Shown piece after piece: positions 1 to 12,567 of a DNA stretch of 64,000 bases. The stretch lies in assembly GCA_036023115.1 (NCBI GenBank), contig JAYKKT010000089.1, positions 9,217,501 through 9,281,500 on the forward strand, given 5' to 3'. A program made the translations under genes and the position numbers. Within the stretch, counting starts at the first letter, position 1, and every line of letters starts with the position of its first letter. This DNA is from Brasenia schreberi (taxonomy: Eukaryota; Streptophyta; Magnoliopsida; Nymphaeales; Cabombaceae). The notes below the pieces were generated by a model that had not been told where the DNA came from, searched no databases, and worked only from the letters and a program-made list of their open reading frames with translations.

Positions 1-2738
1 AGAGGATACAGGTTTTAAATTATGGTACTCAGGTAAAGAAAAGGCCCGAAACGGAGTTGGTATTATCATAAATAAAGATTTAAAGGAGAGTGTAGTAGAC
101 ATACAACGATATGATGACCGAATCATGACATTGAAATTAGTGTTAGGAGTAGAGGTTTTGAATATAGTTTGTGCTTACGCACCCCAAGTAGGACTAGAAG
201 ATAGTATAAAGACAGTTTTTTGGGAAGAGTTAGATAAGGTGTTTGAAAAGATTCCACAAAGGGAGATGATTTGTTTAGGAGGAGATTTAAATGGACATGT
301 CGGTAAAGAGGCATTAGGATATCAAGGGATTCATGGAAACTTTGGTTATGGGGATATAAACGAGGAAGGTAGGGAGATTTTAAATTTTGCTATGTCATTT
401 GATCTCTTTATAGTCAATACAATCTTCAAAAACGAGATGAACATTTAATTACTTATAAGAGTGGCTTATCACAAACACAAATTGATTACTTTATTTGTAG
501 AAAAAAAGATAGAGCGTGTTGTAAAGATTGTAAGGTAATTCCAGGAGAAAGCTTAACCACCCAACATCGACTTTTAGTTATGGATTTATAAATAAAAAAA
601 TGGACAAAGAAGAAAAGAGTGCATCGAGCTATTCGGACTAAATGGTGGAACCTCAAAAGCGAGAAAGAAGATATATTTAAACAAAAAGTCCTTCAAGGAG
701 ATGTTTGGAATTATGTTGGCACACCCTCTGATATGTGGAACAATATGACTATACATATTAGGAAAGTGGCGAAAGATGTGTTAGGGGTATCTAAGGGAGG
801 TGTACCAGCACAAAAAGAAGCTTGGTGGTGGAGTGAAGTAGTACAAAACAAAATCAAGGCAAAGAGGGCATGTTACAAATTACATTATGCTAAGAAAACT
901 AGTGAAACTTTAGAAGCTTATAAGAAAGCAAAGAAGGAAGCAAAAAAGGCCGTTAGTGAAGCAAAAGCTAAGATTTGGGAGGACTTATATAAAAAACTCA
1001 ACTCAAAAGAGGGTGAAAGAGATATTTTTAGGATAGCTAGGGCTAGAGATAAGAAAACTAAAGATCTTAATTATGTTAGATGCATAAAAGACGAGGATGA
1101 AAAAATTCTAGTGGTAAATGATGATATAAGAAATAGATGGAAAAACTATTTTTATAATCTTTTTAATGAAAATAAAGATGTTAGTATTAGTTTAAGAGAT
1201 TTAGCCAAGTCAGAAAAGTATATAAACCACAATTTCTACCGACGTATTCAAAAGAATGAAGTCAAAGAGGCTCTTAAACATATGAAGAGTGGTAAATCGG
1301 TAGGACCAGATAATATTCCTATAGAAGTTTGGAAAATACTAGGAGAAATAGGAATCACTTGGCTCACAAGACTATTTAATGAAATATGGAAAAACCAAAA
1401 GATGCCCGAGGAATGGAGAGCAAGTACACTTATACCCGTATATAAGAACAAGGGAGACATTCAAAATTGTGCGAATTATCGAGGTATCAAGTTAATGAGT
1501 CATACTATGAAATTATGGGAAAGAATTATCGAACGTAGGTTAAGACAAGTATCAAGTACAACAGAGAACCAATTTGGATTTATGCCAGGTAGATCTACTA
1601 TTGAAGCGATTCACCTTTTGAGACGTCTTATGGAACATTTTAGAGCAAAAAAGAAAGACCTTCACATGATATTTATTGATATAGAAAAAGCTTATGATAG
1701 GGTACCGAGGGAGGTTCTTTGGAGAACTTTGGAAAAAAGAGGTATCCCATTGACATATATTAACCTTATAAGAGACATGTATGATGGTGCAAAAACATGT
1801 GTGAGGACTCATGAAGGAACGACAGACTTCTTTGAAGTTAATATTGGGTTACATCAAGGATCAACTTTAAGTCCATACTTGTTTATAATGGTGATGGATG
1901 AGTTAACAAAACATATTCAAGATGAAATACCTTGGTGTATGTTATTTGCAGATGATATTGTATTAGTGGAGGAGTCTAAGGAAAAAGTTAATAGAAAATT
2001 GGAACTATGGAGAGAAACATTAGAAAGCAAAGGCCTCCGACTTAGTAGAACAAAGACAGAATATATGGAATGTAAGTTTGATCATTTGGCTACTTCAGAG
2101 GACATAGAAATTAAAATTGGCACACATTGCATTCCCCAAAAGGAAAGTTTTAAATACCTAGGGTCAATTTTTCAAAGTGATGGAAGAATTGATGGAGATG
2201 TTACACATAGAATTAATGCTGGTTGGTTAAAATGGAGAGGAGCATCAGGTATTCTTTGTGATAAGAAGATACCATTAAAATTAAAAGGTAAATATTATAG
2301 AGCAGCAGTTAGGCCTGCCATGTTTTATGGTTCTGAGTGTTGGGCAGTTAATCATCAACATGTACAAAAGATGTCTGTGACAGAAATGAAGATGTTGAGA
2401 TGGATGAGTGGTCATACAAGAAAGACCGTATACATAATGAGGTTATTAGAAACAAATTAGGAGTGGCACCAATAGAGGATAAAATGAGAGAACATCGTTT
2501 AAGATGGTTTGGACATATAGAAAGAAGATCAAAAGAAGAACCTGTAAGAAGGTTAGAAAAACTAAATTTGGAAAGTATTAAAAGAGGTAGAGGACGACCA
2601 CAAAAGTGTTGGAAAGAAACAATAAAGAATGATCTAGCTTATTGGGAGTTAACTGCTAACATGGCACACGATAGAGATCTGTGGAAACAAAGAATCCATG
2701 TAGCCGACCCCATCTAGTATGGGAAAAGGCTTAGTTGT

Positions 2739-2740
<2 letters not shown>
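1..2740 (+). mobile_element. RTE-clade LINE, copy A, 5' end outside the window
   Basis: Non-LTR retrotransposon encoding an AP-type endonuclease followed by reverse transcriptase on one ORF. The endonuclease part runs in frame from base 2 to 448 (YAPQ and GGDLNGHVG motifs). It is shifted by one missing base near 430, and a stop occurs near 589. The RT part is open at 619-2460, with palm motifs [26 protein letters not shown] and [11 protein letters not shown] further one-base deletion near 2430 moves the C-terminus to the frame open at 2400-2717. The codon at 619 is GTG inside the polyprotein, not a true start. The 3' end is gggaaaaggcttag followed by TTG repeats that merge into a TA microsatellite. 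It is nearly identical to the copies at 10.4 and 38.8 kb, so it is a recent but dead copy. Confidence 0.93.

Positions 2741-2822
<82 letters not shown>
2741..2822. repeat. (TA)n microsatellite at the LINE tail
   Basis: About 41 TA units directly follow the TTG tail of LINE copy A. The array either grew from the LINE tail or was the insertion target. Confidence 0.95.
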
Positions 2823-2823
<1 letters not shown>

Positions 2824-3103
2824 CTACCAAGTGGTACAGTTGAGCCTTCCTTACATATCCCTCAGAATTATTGATGCATCACGAGTGAGTCAGATGGTGT
2901 GTCTATGCCTAGCTGTAATTAGGTGGGACACGCTCGCCGGGGACCCATCACCTCTCTCTCTCTCTCTCTCTAGGTTCCACAATTTCTAGCACCTAACCAG
3001 CCCTGTCCATTCGAGGGATCAAAATGGGCCTGGCCTCAGAAAATGGTGGGCCAGGCCAGGATATCTAGCAGATTTTCTGAGCCCGTCCTGAGGGACGGGT
3101 TGG

Positions 3104-3182
<79 letters not shown>

Positions 3183-3602
3183 CAAATTGTTTCCTTGTGA
3201 AATTCCATTTATCAGAATGCATTCCATACTTCCATTTCTTCTAGGAGCCAATAAAAGGACTTGTTGCTCAATCCGCACTCGATTTTCTAAAGCTTGATCA
3301 ACCGGAGAGACGGATTTTCTCGGGAATCCATTTCGAGAACAAAGAAAGCAAGCTCTCTAATGATTGCATACTGCCACAAAGTAACTTGAACCATTAAAAA
3401 ACCAAAACTTCGAATTTTAGCCCACACAAAGCAATTTGTTCAGTAAATTAATTTCCATCTTGCTTGTTTTCTGAGCAATGCAAATGAGAAAGGCACAGGA
3501 GCACATGCATGAAGAAAATGTATGGAGGTCATACCAACTAAACGTGCATCAATCTAGCGCTCATGTGCGCACTTATCAAGGAGTGATTTCGAGGCTGGTA
3601 CG

Positions 3603-3645
<43 letters not shown>

Positions 3646-3835
3646 TCGTTTCAAAATAAAAATTTTCAAAAACTTTGTTTCACTGTGATGGCTAGAACCA
3701 CCCGGTGGTTCTATCAGCCTATGTCACAAACCGTGCCTTTTCAAACTAGTATTGGGCGGGGTTTGCACATTCACCACTCATGCATCTTCAAAGACAAACA
3801 TACATAAACATGGCATAACCCTTAGACCATTCCGA
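2823..3835. other. Intergenic, microsatellites only
   Basis: No coding signal is recognised. The stretch contains a short (CT)n run at 2951-2971, a (CT)n-(TA)n compound array at 3109-3178 and a (TA)n array at 3604-3643. Near 3025-3060 there is a small GGCCTGGCC / GGCCAGGCC inverted pair, resembling words found in the copia LTRs of this window. It is too short to call an LTR. Confidence 0.6.
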
Positions 3836-5090
3836 TGTGTAAAATACAACCTTACGTTCCCTATTTAGTTAGGGTTCCCACTTGGAACCGAGCAGAGAAG
3901 ATCTCGCCTAAATAGGAGCACCAAAGAGGGGTTAACACACACACACGCCCTCCTTAGGTTGGCTGTACCCGGCCTTGAGAAACTGTCGTAGTGGACAGGG
4001 TGCACACGGCTGCACCGGTCTCTTGGCTGCACACACGGTCCTATGCGCCCTGGGGTCGCACGGGGGCTGGGGACGTCGTCTTCGGCTGTGGCTGAAGGCA
4101 GGCACCCTGACGGCACCTTGTGGCTGAAGGCAGGCACCCTGGCGGCACCCTGTGGAGTATCGTCTGCAGCTGAACGGAAGAGGGGCGCCCTGTGACACAG
4201 GCGCCTGCTGCTGGACGGAAGAGGTGCACACTATCGGCACCCTGGAGAGCACCCTGTTGCTGAACGGGGTAGGCAGCGCACTGTCTGTGCCCTGGAGAGG
4301 TTTACTGACTGTCACCGCCTGTGACAGTCCCTGTCGCCAAGAGGAACGGAACGGGGGCGCCCTGTTCTGAAAGAACTCACCTGGAGCGCCCGACTGCTTC
4401 TGCGGCACGCGCCACGACCCTGTCGCGGCACCCTCCTGCGCTGGCTCAACAGCACCACGGTTCTGCACGACAGAACCTCTCAGCACCCGGTCACGTTAAC
4501 GGAAACGGCTACGGGGCGTTGTCCGGTCCTGAAGTTCCACGCCTCTGCACTTGGCCTTCACAGGACTCCACTCTCACTCTTCACTCTCACTCCACACTTC
4601 CAACAACCCGGACAATGGGGTAGGAGGGCTGCCTTATAGGCGCCCGGCCCCGGGTAACCGTTCCCTCCCAGGGGGAGGGGGCGGTTACACCTTGTAACCT
4701 CTCCCGCCCGTGGGATGCGGGTGAGGTGTCCCACGCCTCAACGCCTGGGTGCCACCTGCGCCCAGCAGGCTAACCGTCACCCGGTTAGCCTCCACCTGTC
4801 CCAGACTGACCTGACCCCCTGGAACCCGACCTACCTGACCCGGTAGTTCCCGGAACCGACGCGACCCGGACCCGACATGACCCGATAGGACTTGGACCCG
4901 ATGCGACCAAGACCCGGACCCGACCCGGACCCGACCCGACTTGGGCCCGATCTTGACCTAGCCTAGACTTAAACTAATGTGACCTAGCTTAGACCTAGAC
5001 ACACACACAGGGCTCGGGTTTATAAGCACACCCGATCCTTACAAGGGACACACATGCACAACACGGTGTATGTACAAGAGGGGGTTTATA
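3836..5090 (+). repeat. GC-rich repeat block, possible solo LTR
   Basis: This is an island of about 1.2 kb, far richer in GC than its AT-rich surroundings. It contains a 32-bp unit repeated in tandem at about 4087-4150, a perfect hairpin (aggctaacc / ggttagcct, 4767-4791), and a degenerate run of gacccg words at about 4830-4960. A TATA-like tttataag at about 5019 lies close to the right end, as it would in a plus-strand LTR with a long U3. The left end may be at the tgtaaaata near 3836, but no clear target duplication or primer site was found. No protein homology is recognised in its short ORFs. Confidence 0.35.
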
Positions 5091-6054
5091 TATATATATA
5101 CACCATCATTGGGTATGATTCATATAGGAAAACCAAATTCTATCAACCTGTGTTTTTAAGTGGTATGAGTGTAACTTAAAAAAATTTAAAGATTTTTAAA
5201 AAGTTAACGAAGGACAATGTTGTTATACTTAAGTTTCCAAAAAGGAATGATCAAATGTGGGTGAATGACATCAATGGTGACATAATCAAATCTCTCTCTT
5301 TCTCTGTCTCTATATCTATCTATATATATTTATATAACATTACAATAGGCATGAGTAAAAGTGCAGGCATATGTTACTCTGAACCAACAATGTTACCCTT
5401 ATTGTGCTGCGAATTGATCTCCAATTCATCCATACTAGGATAGAGTGAGTACCAAATGACCTTGGAGAGCTTCCTGTATGCTCGAGAGCAGTTGGTACGA
5501 GTGCGTGCCTGAATGAGTACGTATAGACCTGGCATGTTCCAGGTAAACTGGGACCTGCTTCGATTCTGCCGAAATTCGGGATTGAACTGCCACCTTCAGG
5601 TCTGGGTCCAGCTCCAAGTCCAGTTCTGGGTCGAGTTTGACCCGATTTAATCCTATTCTGAACCTGCTACGATGCTACTCTCTTTCTTTCTCATGGTACT
5701 CTCTTAGGGTCCTGCCATAATACCACGATTATGGTTTTAGTTACACACATCGCCATATTATACCATTTTGATGGTTGCATCCTTTAGCTTCTTGAGTCCT
5801 GAAACTTTCATGTGGAACCAGAACTTTGGGTCTCACTGCGACCCCCAATGCAATACTTTCCATATACTCAGTGGGGGTTGGCTAGAGGGTGCACCGTGAT
5901 TGAGGAGTCCTTGCACACTGCCGGTCCTAACAGCGGCAAACCATGCTTGATCAACTCCGGAGTTCTGATGATATCCGGTGCATTAATGTCAATAAGATGA
6001 TACATTTTTTAGAAGGTACGTCAAATTTTTACAGTGCCTAAAAGCAATCTTTCT
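5091..6054. other. Intergenic, nothing recognised
   Basis: No protein family is recognised here; only a short TA run at 5089-5101 and a CT/TA stretch near 5290-5335 stand out. Confidence 0.5.
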
Positions 6055-6170
6055 TGCACCCAGAGCTTTAGCTCAATGCCAGGGCTCTCTAGCGCCACTG
6101 CTGGTGGTGGGGAGTTTGACTCCGGGAGGGTGCATGTGTTAGGCTTCAGCCTCCTTTTGTAACAAAAGAA
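6055..6170 (+). repeat. tRNA-derived SINE-like copy
   Basis: An A-box-like word (tagctcaatgcc) is followed about 45 bases later by a B-box-like ggagtttgactcc, as in a tRNA-type polymerase III promoter, then by gggtgcatgtgttaggcttc. The same layout occurs in reverse at 8603-8725, and more distantly near 46.5 and 46.9 kb, so this is a dispersed family. Confidence 0.5.
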
Positions 6171-7313
6171 GAAAAAGCAGTAATCTTTCTTAATCCATAG
6201 TTTGTACCCAGCTATGCAAGTGATCCAACTGAATCCTTACACCAATTTATCGTATTATCTCGACTTGGCCATCATAATGTAATGTAAATGCAATCTTTTT
6301 GCAAAGCGAGCGAGGTTTTGCTCGCGGAAGCTCGCCTTCTCTCCTAATTGCATACTTGCTGCTTTCACTCTGTAGATTGGCTTAAACGCCATAATGAATC
6401 TATTATGTCAATCAAGCTGGATTAGACGAATACCACACATTTATGTTCGGCACTGCATTTGAATTAATTTACAGAACCAATGGCTACTGAGAATGTAGTT
6501 GATTTCACTTAATGGGCCAGAGTTAATTTTGATTTTGGTTTTGGTTTTGGTTCATTATTTGGATCAGCTAGAGACTGAGTCTCACATATATCTCAATAAG
6601 TATACAATCAAATATGGCCTTCTGTCCTCATGAATATATTTATATAACACCAAAATAGAGTGTTTGAATGCAAGGACGGCATCCGGACAGACTGTATGGT
6701 GCTCTCTCGTATTAATGACAGTATAGTTTCGAGACGAGAACTATCGAGGTATCCAATGTAGTGATGCAGAAGGTGGGACAGCCACCAATGTCCATGCATT
6801 CAAACCGATGACGGACGTAGGATTTTTTTTTGGTGTGAGACATTTGTATTTTAGGTGAGGAGTATTGTATTTCGCGTTTACAAAATACTTGTATTTTTTA
6901 ATATATAATGACCGATTCAAGATTTTTTTCAAATTTTGAATGAGACACATGCTTCACCTCACTCTAAAATGGTTCAGCCACGGATTCAAACGAGCCTCAC
7001 AATACTTATGGTCGTAGATCTTCGTTAAGCAAAGCTGACTATGGGCATCCTGTTTGAAGAATCAATGAGAAAGAACGCGGAGACTATAGTTCCATAGTCT
7101 CAAGAGTCAACAACTTCGGCAACAAGAGGAGGTGGGTCACAAGAACTAGAATCATGGGCTAAATGCTGAAGCCCCTCATTCTGTATTGTATTGCTATCCA
7201 GTCTTTCATGAAAACTCAAGCGATAAAAATACTCGTAAATCAGACATATAAGTATGTATGGTTCCTCAAAACCATTATTAAGGGTCATGTAGGTCCAGAC
7301 CTACAGTTCTAGC
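6171..7313. other. Intergenic, nothing recognised
   Basis: No coding or structural feature can be supported in this stretch. The ORFs are short and resemble no family I know. Confidence 0.5.
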
Positions 7314-7976
7314 ATCAAAGGGTTTGAAACCAGGAACCAAATGGACCCATGATGGACCCTTATGGGGTAAAGCTCTCCCTTTCTCCATTAACATGGCTTT
7401 AACTCGAAACCTCACTTACAACAACAACAACAACAACAACTAAGCCTTTTCCCGTACTAGACGGGGTCGGCTACATGGATTCTTTGTTTCCACATATCCC
7501 TATCGTGTGCCATGTTAGCAGTTAACTCCCAATAAGCTAGATCATTCTTTATTGTTTCTTTCCTACACTTTTGTGGTCGTCCTCTACCTCTTTTAATACT
7601 TTCCAAATTTAGTTTTTCTAACCTTCTTACAGGCTCTTCTTTTGATCAAAGGGTTTGAAACCAGGAACCAAATGGACCCATGATGGACCCTTATGGGGTA
7701 AAGCTCTCCCTTTCTCCATTAACATGGCTTTAACTCGAAACCTCACTTACAACAACAACAACAACAACAACTAAGCCTTTTCCCGTACTAGACGGGGTCG
7801 GCTACATGGATTCTTTGTTTCCACATATCCCTATCGTGTGCCATGTTAGCAGTTAACTCCCAATAAGCTAGATCATTCTTTATTGTTTCTTTCCTACACT
7901 TTTGTGGTCGTCCTCTACCTCTTTTAATACTTTCCAAATTTAGTTTTTCTAACCTTCTTTACAGGCTCTTCTTTTG
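7314..7976. repeat. 331-bp tandem duplication with a LINE 3' end
   Basis: The segments 7314-7644 and 7645-7976 are the same, except for one extra T in the second. Each has about 100 bases of unique flank plus the reversed 3' end of an RTE LINE. The trinucleotide atc sits at both breakpoints. Only the second unit continues into the rest of the LINE. Confidence 0.93.
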
Positions 7977-8325
7977 ATCTTCTTTCTATATGTCCAAACC
8001 ATCTTATAACGACCATCTTAAACGATGTTCTCTCATTTTATCCTCTATTTGTGCCACTCCTAATTTGTTTCTAATAACCTCATTATGTATACGGTCTTTT
8101 CTTGTATGACCACTCATCCATCTCAACATCTTCATTTCTGCCATAAAACATGGCAGGCCTAATTGCTGTCCTATAATATTTACCTTTTAATTTTAATGGT
8201 ATCTTCTTATCACAAAGAGTACCTGATGCTCCTCTCCATTTTAACCAACGAGCATTAATTCTATGTGTAACATCTCTATCAATTCTTCCATCACTTTGAA
8301 AAATTGACCCTAGGTATTTAAGGGG
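7745..8325 (-). mobile_element. RTE-clade LINE, copy B, 5'-truncated
   Basis: A reversed 3' fragment of the same LINE as copy A. It covers the C-terminal region after the RT palm and the (TTG)n tail (seen here as acaacaac, preceding ctaagccttttcccgtac). Compared with copy C it has an internal deletion of about 50 bases near 8141, and a short local duplication near 8010. Homology stops at ggtatttaa, about 8320. A second partial copy of its tail lies at 7414-7644 through the tandem duplication. Confidence 0.9.
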
Positions 8326-8602
8326 AGAAAAATGCCAAACCACTTAAACCAACCAAATCACCCATGAATGCTGTTAAGCTTGGAATACCACCTTAACCAC
8401 ACTGATAGTGTTAAGGAGACAACCAAACAACAAACAATGGCGGCGAAACCTGCCGCGAGTAGCTTTGTTTTGTTAATTACTCTCATTAGACACTAATTCC
8501 TTTGCCTTCTTGTGCTTGCATTTGTTTTGATTGCCAGCTTTCTTTGAGATGGCATGGTGTTACAATTTCGTATCTATGGAAGTATTTTCTTAGAATTAAT
8601 TT

Positions 8603-8725
8603 TTTTGGTTTCAAGAAGAGGCAGAAGCCTAACACACACGCACCCTCTGTGAGTCGAACCCCCCATCATTAGCAATAGTGCTAAAGCGCCCCGCCATTGA
8701 GCTAATGCTCTCAGTGCAGTATTTA
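8603..8725 (-). repeat. tRNA-derived SINE-like copy
   Basis: Read on the minus strand it has tagctcaatggcgggg as A box, ggttcgactcac as B box, then gggtgcgtgtgtgttaggct. It aligns with the copy at 6055-6170 over about 100 bases, and the ends differ. Confidence 0.5.
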
Positions 8726-8831
8726 CTTAGAAAATTAATCTTGAATCCAAATGAGGAAAATAAAGAGGTGCACATACACAGTAGTGAATCTAGAAAAACT
8801 TGCAAAGTGAGATGAATAGTCCCTGGTCTAA

Positions 8832-9062
8832 TCATGGATTATGTATTACAGACTATAGACAACGTGCAGGCCGTGGCCTATATTCTTGGACAGAAAGTTT
8901 TTAGTTGAGGAAAATAGCTCACAGTTTAAGCCATGGGCTGCAATTAGTCTTACCATGGACTAGGCATTATAGTCTACAGACAATATAAAAAACCGTGGGG
9001 TATATTTTCTTGGGAGAAACTTTAGCTCAGACGACGCGAATAGCTCACAGTTTAAGCTATGA
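8832..9062. repeat. Two diverged tandem units of about 115 bp
   Basis: The units at about 8832-8937 and 8952-9062 share the order catggayta, tattacagactatagacaa, ccgtgg, then atagctcacagtttaag near the end. They differ by substitutions and short indels, so the duplication is old. Confidence 0.65.
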
Positions 9063-9173
9063 AACATAAGTACTACCGTGAGTTATTACTTTTTCCTTTT
9101 TTTTTGTAAAAACCTCTGGCTTCGTACTGCAGTTATGTCTATAATTTTTTTTGGTGATGGTAGTTTTGCCATT

Positions 9174-9394
9174 CCAATTAGGGATGACAATGGGGCGGGA
9201 TTTCAGTCAACCTGTACCTCCTTCACATAGAAGCCTCTTTGTACATCATGCCCCGTTCCGTGGATCTTGGGGATCATCCCCTACACCCTCTTTGCTACAA
9301 CTTGGCTCCTTCTTGCTCCACTTCAACTTACAAAAATATTTTTAAGGAAAAAATCAGTTGATATATATTATTCATCTATCTATATATATATATA

Positions 9395-9449
<55 letters not shown>

Positions 9450-9558
9450 ATATATATATATATATTTACACATTATTTATATAATATTGGACTGGGGCAG
9501 GGCCGGTTTACCTTAAAACCTACCTGCCCCGTCCCTAGGAATTGCTATCCCTAATTCC
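9174..9558. mobile_element. MITE-like element with imperfect inverted ends
   Basis: The left end (aattagggatgacaatgggg) and the reverse complement of the right end (aattagggatagcaat) form inverted repeats of about 16 bases. Both ends carry a gggcgggg-type word just inside. The interior holds a long (TA)n array (9370-9466) and no coding capacity. The superfamily is not clear, and a target duplication could not be defined. Confidence 0.45.
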
Positions 9559-10401
9559 AGTTACAAGGAAGCAGTGTGAATTCCCACCTGCTTTTCTATT
9601 ATGTGGTTTGTGAAATTATCCCTTTAATACTTTATGATTTTTTCATGATACTTTAATGACCAATGATTTGTGTGCTATGATATTCAGATGTCAACAAGTA
9701 ACATTGTTTGTTTTTTAACAATATAAGCTTATCTCAACCCCACATCATCATATATGTCTACTACCACATTGTACAAAGTTGCTTTAGAAATACTGACATG
9801 GTACATATGCCACCATCAGGAAAAGCTAGTTGCATTGCCAATGTCTAACAAAGTATCACTCCAATTCAAACCACAAGATACAAAAATGAAGTTTCTTAAT
9901 ATATTGTGTGCTAAAGATTTTGATCCCACCTTAATTTTCTTCTTAATTTAGAAATTAACTAAAAAATAGTAAAAAACTATCTTGCTAAAGGAGCTACTTC
10001 CGAAGTAAAACAGTGTTGAATAGAAGACTCCTCACTTCTTTCTCAAGTACGTCATCAACATTCTAAAAGTTGTCATCAGCATTGTAAAACTGAGCTATTT
10101 TTCCTTTTTCACTGAGAAAGTTCCTTGGGACCATGTGCTTGGAGATGAAGGCATATGACTTCATATGTCAGCTCCATTTACTTGAACGGGCAAATGACTA
10201 CCTCGTTCCAGCATCACAAGCATTGTTGTGTCGACGTTGTCTTGGTTCTCAATCCCACACCTCCACAAGCTTATTACCAAAGTTCTGCTCTATTAATCAA
10301 AGAAAGACAGCAGTCTTGCTGTCTGTTCGAAGGCATTCTTTTTTTTTCCTCTACCATTTGTTTTTATGTATATATAAAAGAGAAAGATTGTATTTGGAAC
10401 A
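9559..10401. other. Intergenic, nothing recognised
   Basis: No recognisable gene. ORFs near 10133-10432 overlap in two frames and match nothing I know. Confidence 0.5.
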
Positions 10402-12567
10402 ACAACAACAACTAAGCTTTTTCCCATACTAGACGGGGTCGGCTACATGGATTCTTTGTTTCCACAGATCCCTATCGTGTGCCATGTTAGTAGTTAACTC
10501 CCAATAAGCTAGATCATTCTTTATTGTTTCTTTCCAACACTTTTGTGGTCGTCCTCTACCTCTTTTAATACTTTTCAAATTTAGTTTTTCTACCCTTCTT
10601 ATAGGTTCTTCTTCTGATCTTCGTTCTATATGTCCAAACCATCTTAAACGATGTTCTCTCATTTTATCCTCTATTTGTGCCACTCCTAATTTGTTTCTAA
10701 TAACCTCATTATATATACGGTCTTTTCTTGTATGACCACTCATCCATCTCAACATCTTCATTTTTGTCACAGACATCTTTTGTACATGTTGATGACTAAC
10801 TGCCCAACACTCAGAACCATAAAACATGGCAGGCCTAATTGCTGCTCTATAATATTTACCTTTTAATTTTAATGGTATCTTCTTATCACAAAGAATACCT
10901 GATGCTCCTCTCCATTTTAACCAACCAGCATTAATTCTATGTATAACATCTCCATCAATTCTTCCATCACTTTGAAAAATTGACCCTAGGTATTTAAAAC
11001 TTTCCCTTTGGAGAATTCAATGTGTGCCAATTTTAATTTCTATGTCCTCTGAAGTAGCCAAATGATCAAACTTACATTCCATATATTCTGTCTTTGTTCT
11101 ACTAAGTCGGAGGCCTTTGCTTTCTAATGTTTCTCTCCATAGTTCTAATTTTCTATTAACTTTTTCCTTAGACTCCTCCACTAATACAATGTCATCTGCA
11201 AATAACATACACCAAGGTACTTCATCTTGAATATGTTTTGTTAACTCATCCATCACCATTATAAATAAGTATGGACTTAAAGTTGATCCTTGATGTAACC
11301 CAATATTAACTTCAAAGAAGTCTGTCGTTCCTTCATGAGTCCTCACACATGTTTTTGCACCATTATACATGTCTCTTATAAGGTTAATATATGTCAATAG
11401 GATACCTCTTTTTTCCAAAGTTCTCCAAAGAACCTCCTTCGGTACCCTATCATAAGCTTTTTCTATATCAATAAATATTATGTGAAGGTCTTTTTTTTTG
11501 CTCTAAAATGTTCCATAAGACGTCTCAAAAGGTGAATCGCTTCAATAGTAGATCTGCCTGACATAAATCCAAATTGGTTCTGTGTTGTACTTGATACTTG
11601 TCTTAACCTACGTTCGATAATTCTTTCCCATAATTTCATAGTATGACTCATTAACTTGATACCTCGATAATTCGCACAATTTTGAATGTCTCCCTTGTTC
11701 TTATATATGGGTATAAGTGTACTTGTTCTCCATTCCTCGAGCATCTTTTGGTTTTTCCATATTTCATTAAATAGCCTTGTGAGCCAAGTGATTCCTATTT
11801 CTCCTAGTATTTTCCAAACTTCTATAGGAATATTATCTGGTCCTACCGATTTACCACTCTTCATATGTTTAAGAGCCTCTTTGACTTCATTCTTTTGAAT
11901 ACGTCAGTAGAAATTGTGGTTTATATACTTTTCTGACTTGGCTAAATCTCCTAAACTAATACTAACATCTTTATTTTCATTAAAAAGATTATAAAAATAG
12001 TTTTTCCATCTATTTCTTATATCATCATTTGCCACTAGAATTTTTTCCTCCTCGTCTTTTATGCATCTAACATAATTAAGATCTTTAGTTTTCTTATCTC
12101 TAGCCCTAGCTATCCTAAAAATATCTCTTTCACCCTCTTTTGAGTTGAGTTTTTATATAAGTCATCCCAAATTTTAGCTTTTGCTTCACTAACGGCCTTT
12201 TTCGCTTCCTTCTTTGCTTTCTTATAAGCTTCTAAAGTTTCACTAGTTTTCTTAGCATAATGTAATTTGTAACATGCCCTCTTTGCCTTGATTTTATTTT
12301 GTACTACTTCACTCCACCACCAAGCTTCTTTTTGTGCCGGTACACCTCCCTTAGATACCCCTAACACATCTTTCGCCACTTTCCTAATATGTATAGCCAT
12401 ATTGTTCCACATATTACAGGGTGTGCCAACATAATTCCAAACATCTCCTTGAAGGACTTTCTGTTTAAATATATCTTCTTTCTCGCTTTTGAGGTTCCAC
12501 CATTTAGTCCGAATAGCTCGATGCACTCTTTTCTTCTTTGTCCACTTTTTTATTTGTAAATTCATAA
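10402..12567 (-). mobile_element. RTE-clade LINE, copy C, 5'-truncated
   Basis: A reversed copy of the same LINE, retaining the whole reverse transcriptase and the (TTG)n tail and lacking the endonuclease. Open blocks at 12110-12565, 11478-11864, 11017-11418 and 10429-10827 together give the linker, palm motifs ([23 protein letters not shown]) and the C-terminal region. They are separated by frameshifts and a stop near 11017. Homology to the full-length copy D ends at about 12567, within the region just after the endonuclease, as expected from incomplete reverse transcription. No convincing target duplication was found. Confidence 0.92.

Noticed and set aside
1248..1812. Antisense ORFs inside LINE copy A (and the same at 11686-11898 and 40078-40290)
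   Set aside because: They are shadows of the RT coding strand and recur only because the LINE recurs.
2735..3297. ORFs rich in Ile/Tyr/Ser/Leu across the TA and CT arrays
   Set aside because: Translations of dinucleotide repeats, not proteins. The same applies at 9267-9554 and 35022-35267.
7408..7445. (ACA)n tracts as possible CRISPR-like or satellite arrays
   Set aside because: They are the (TTG)n tails of reversed LINE copies, found at every 3' end of the element.
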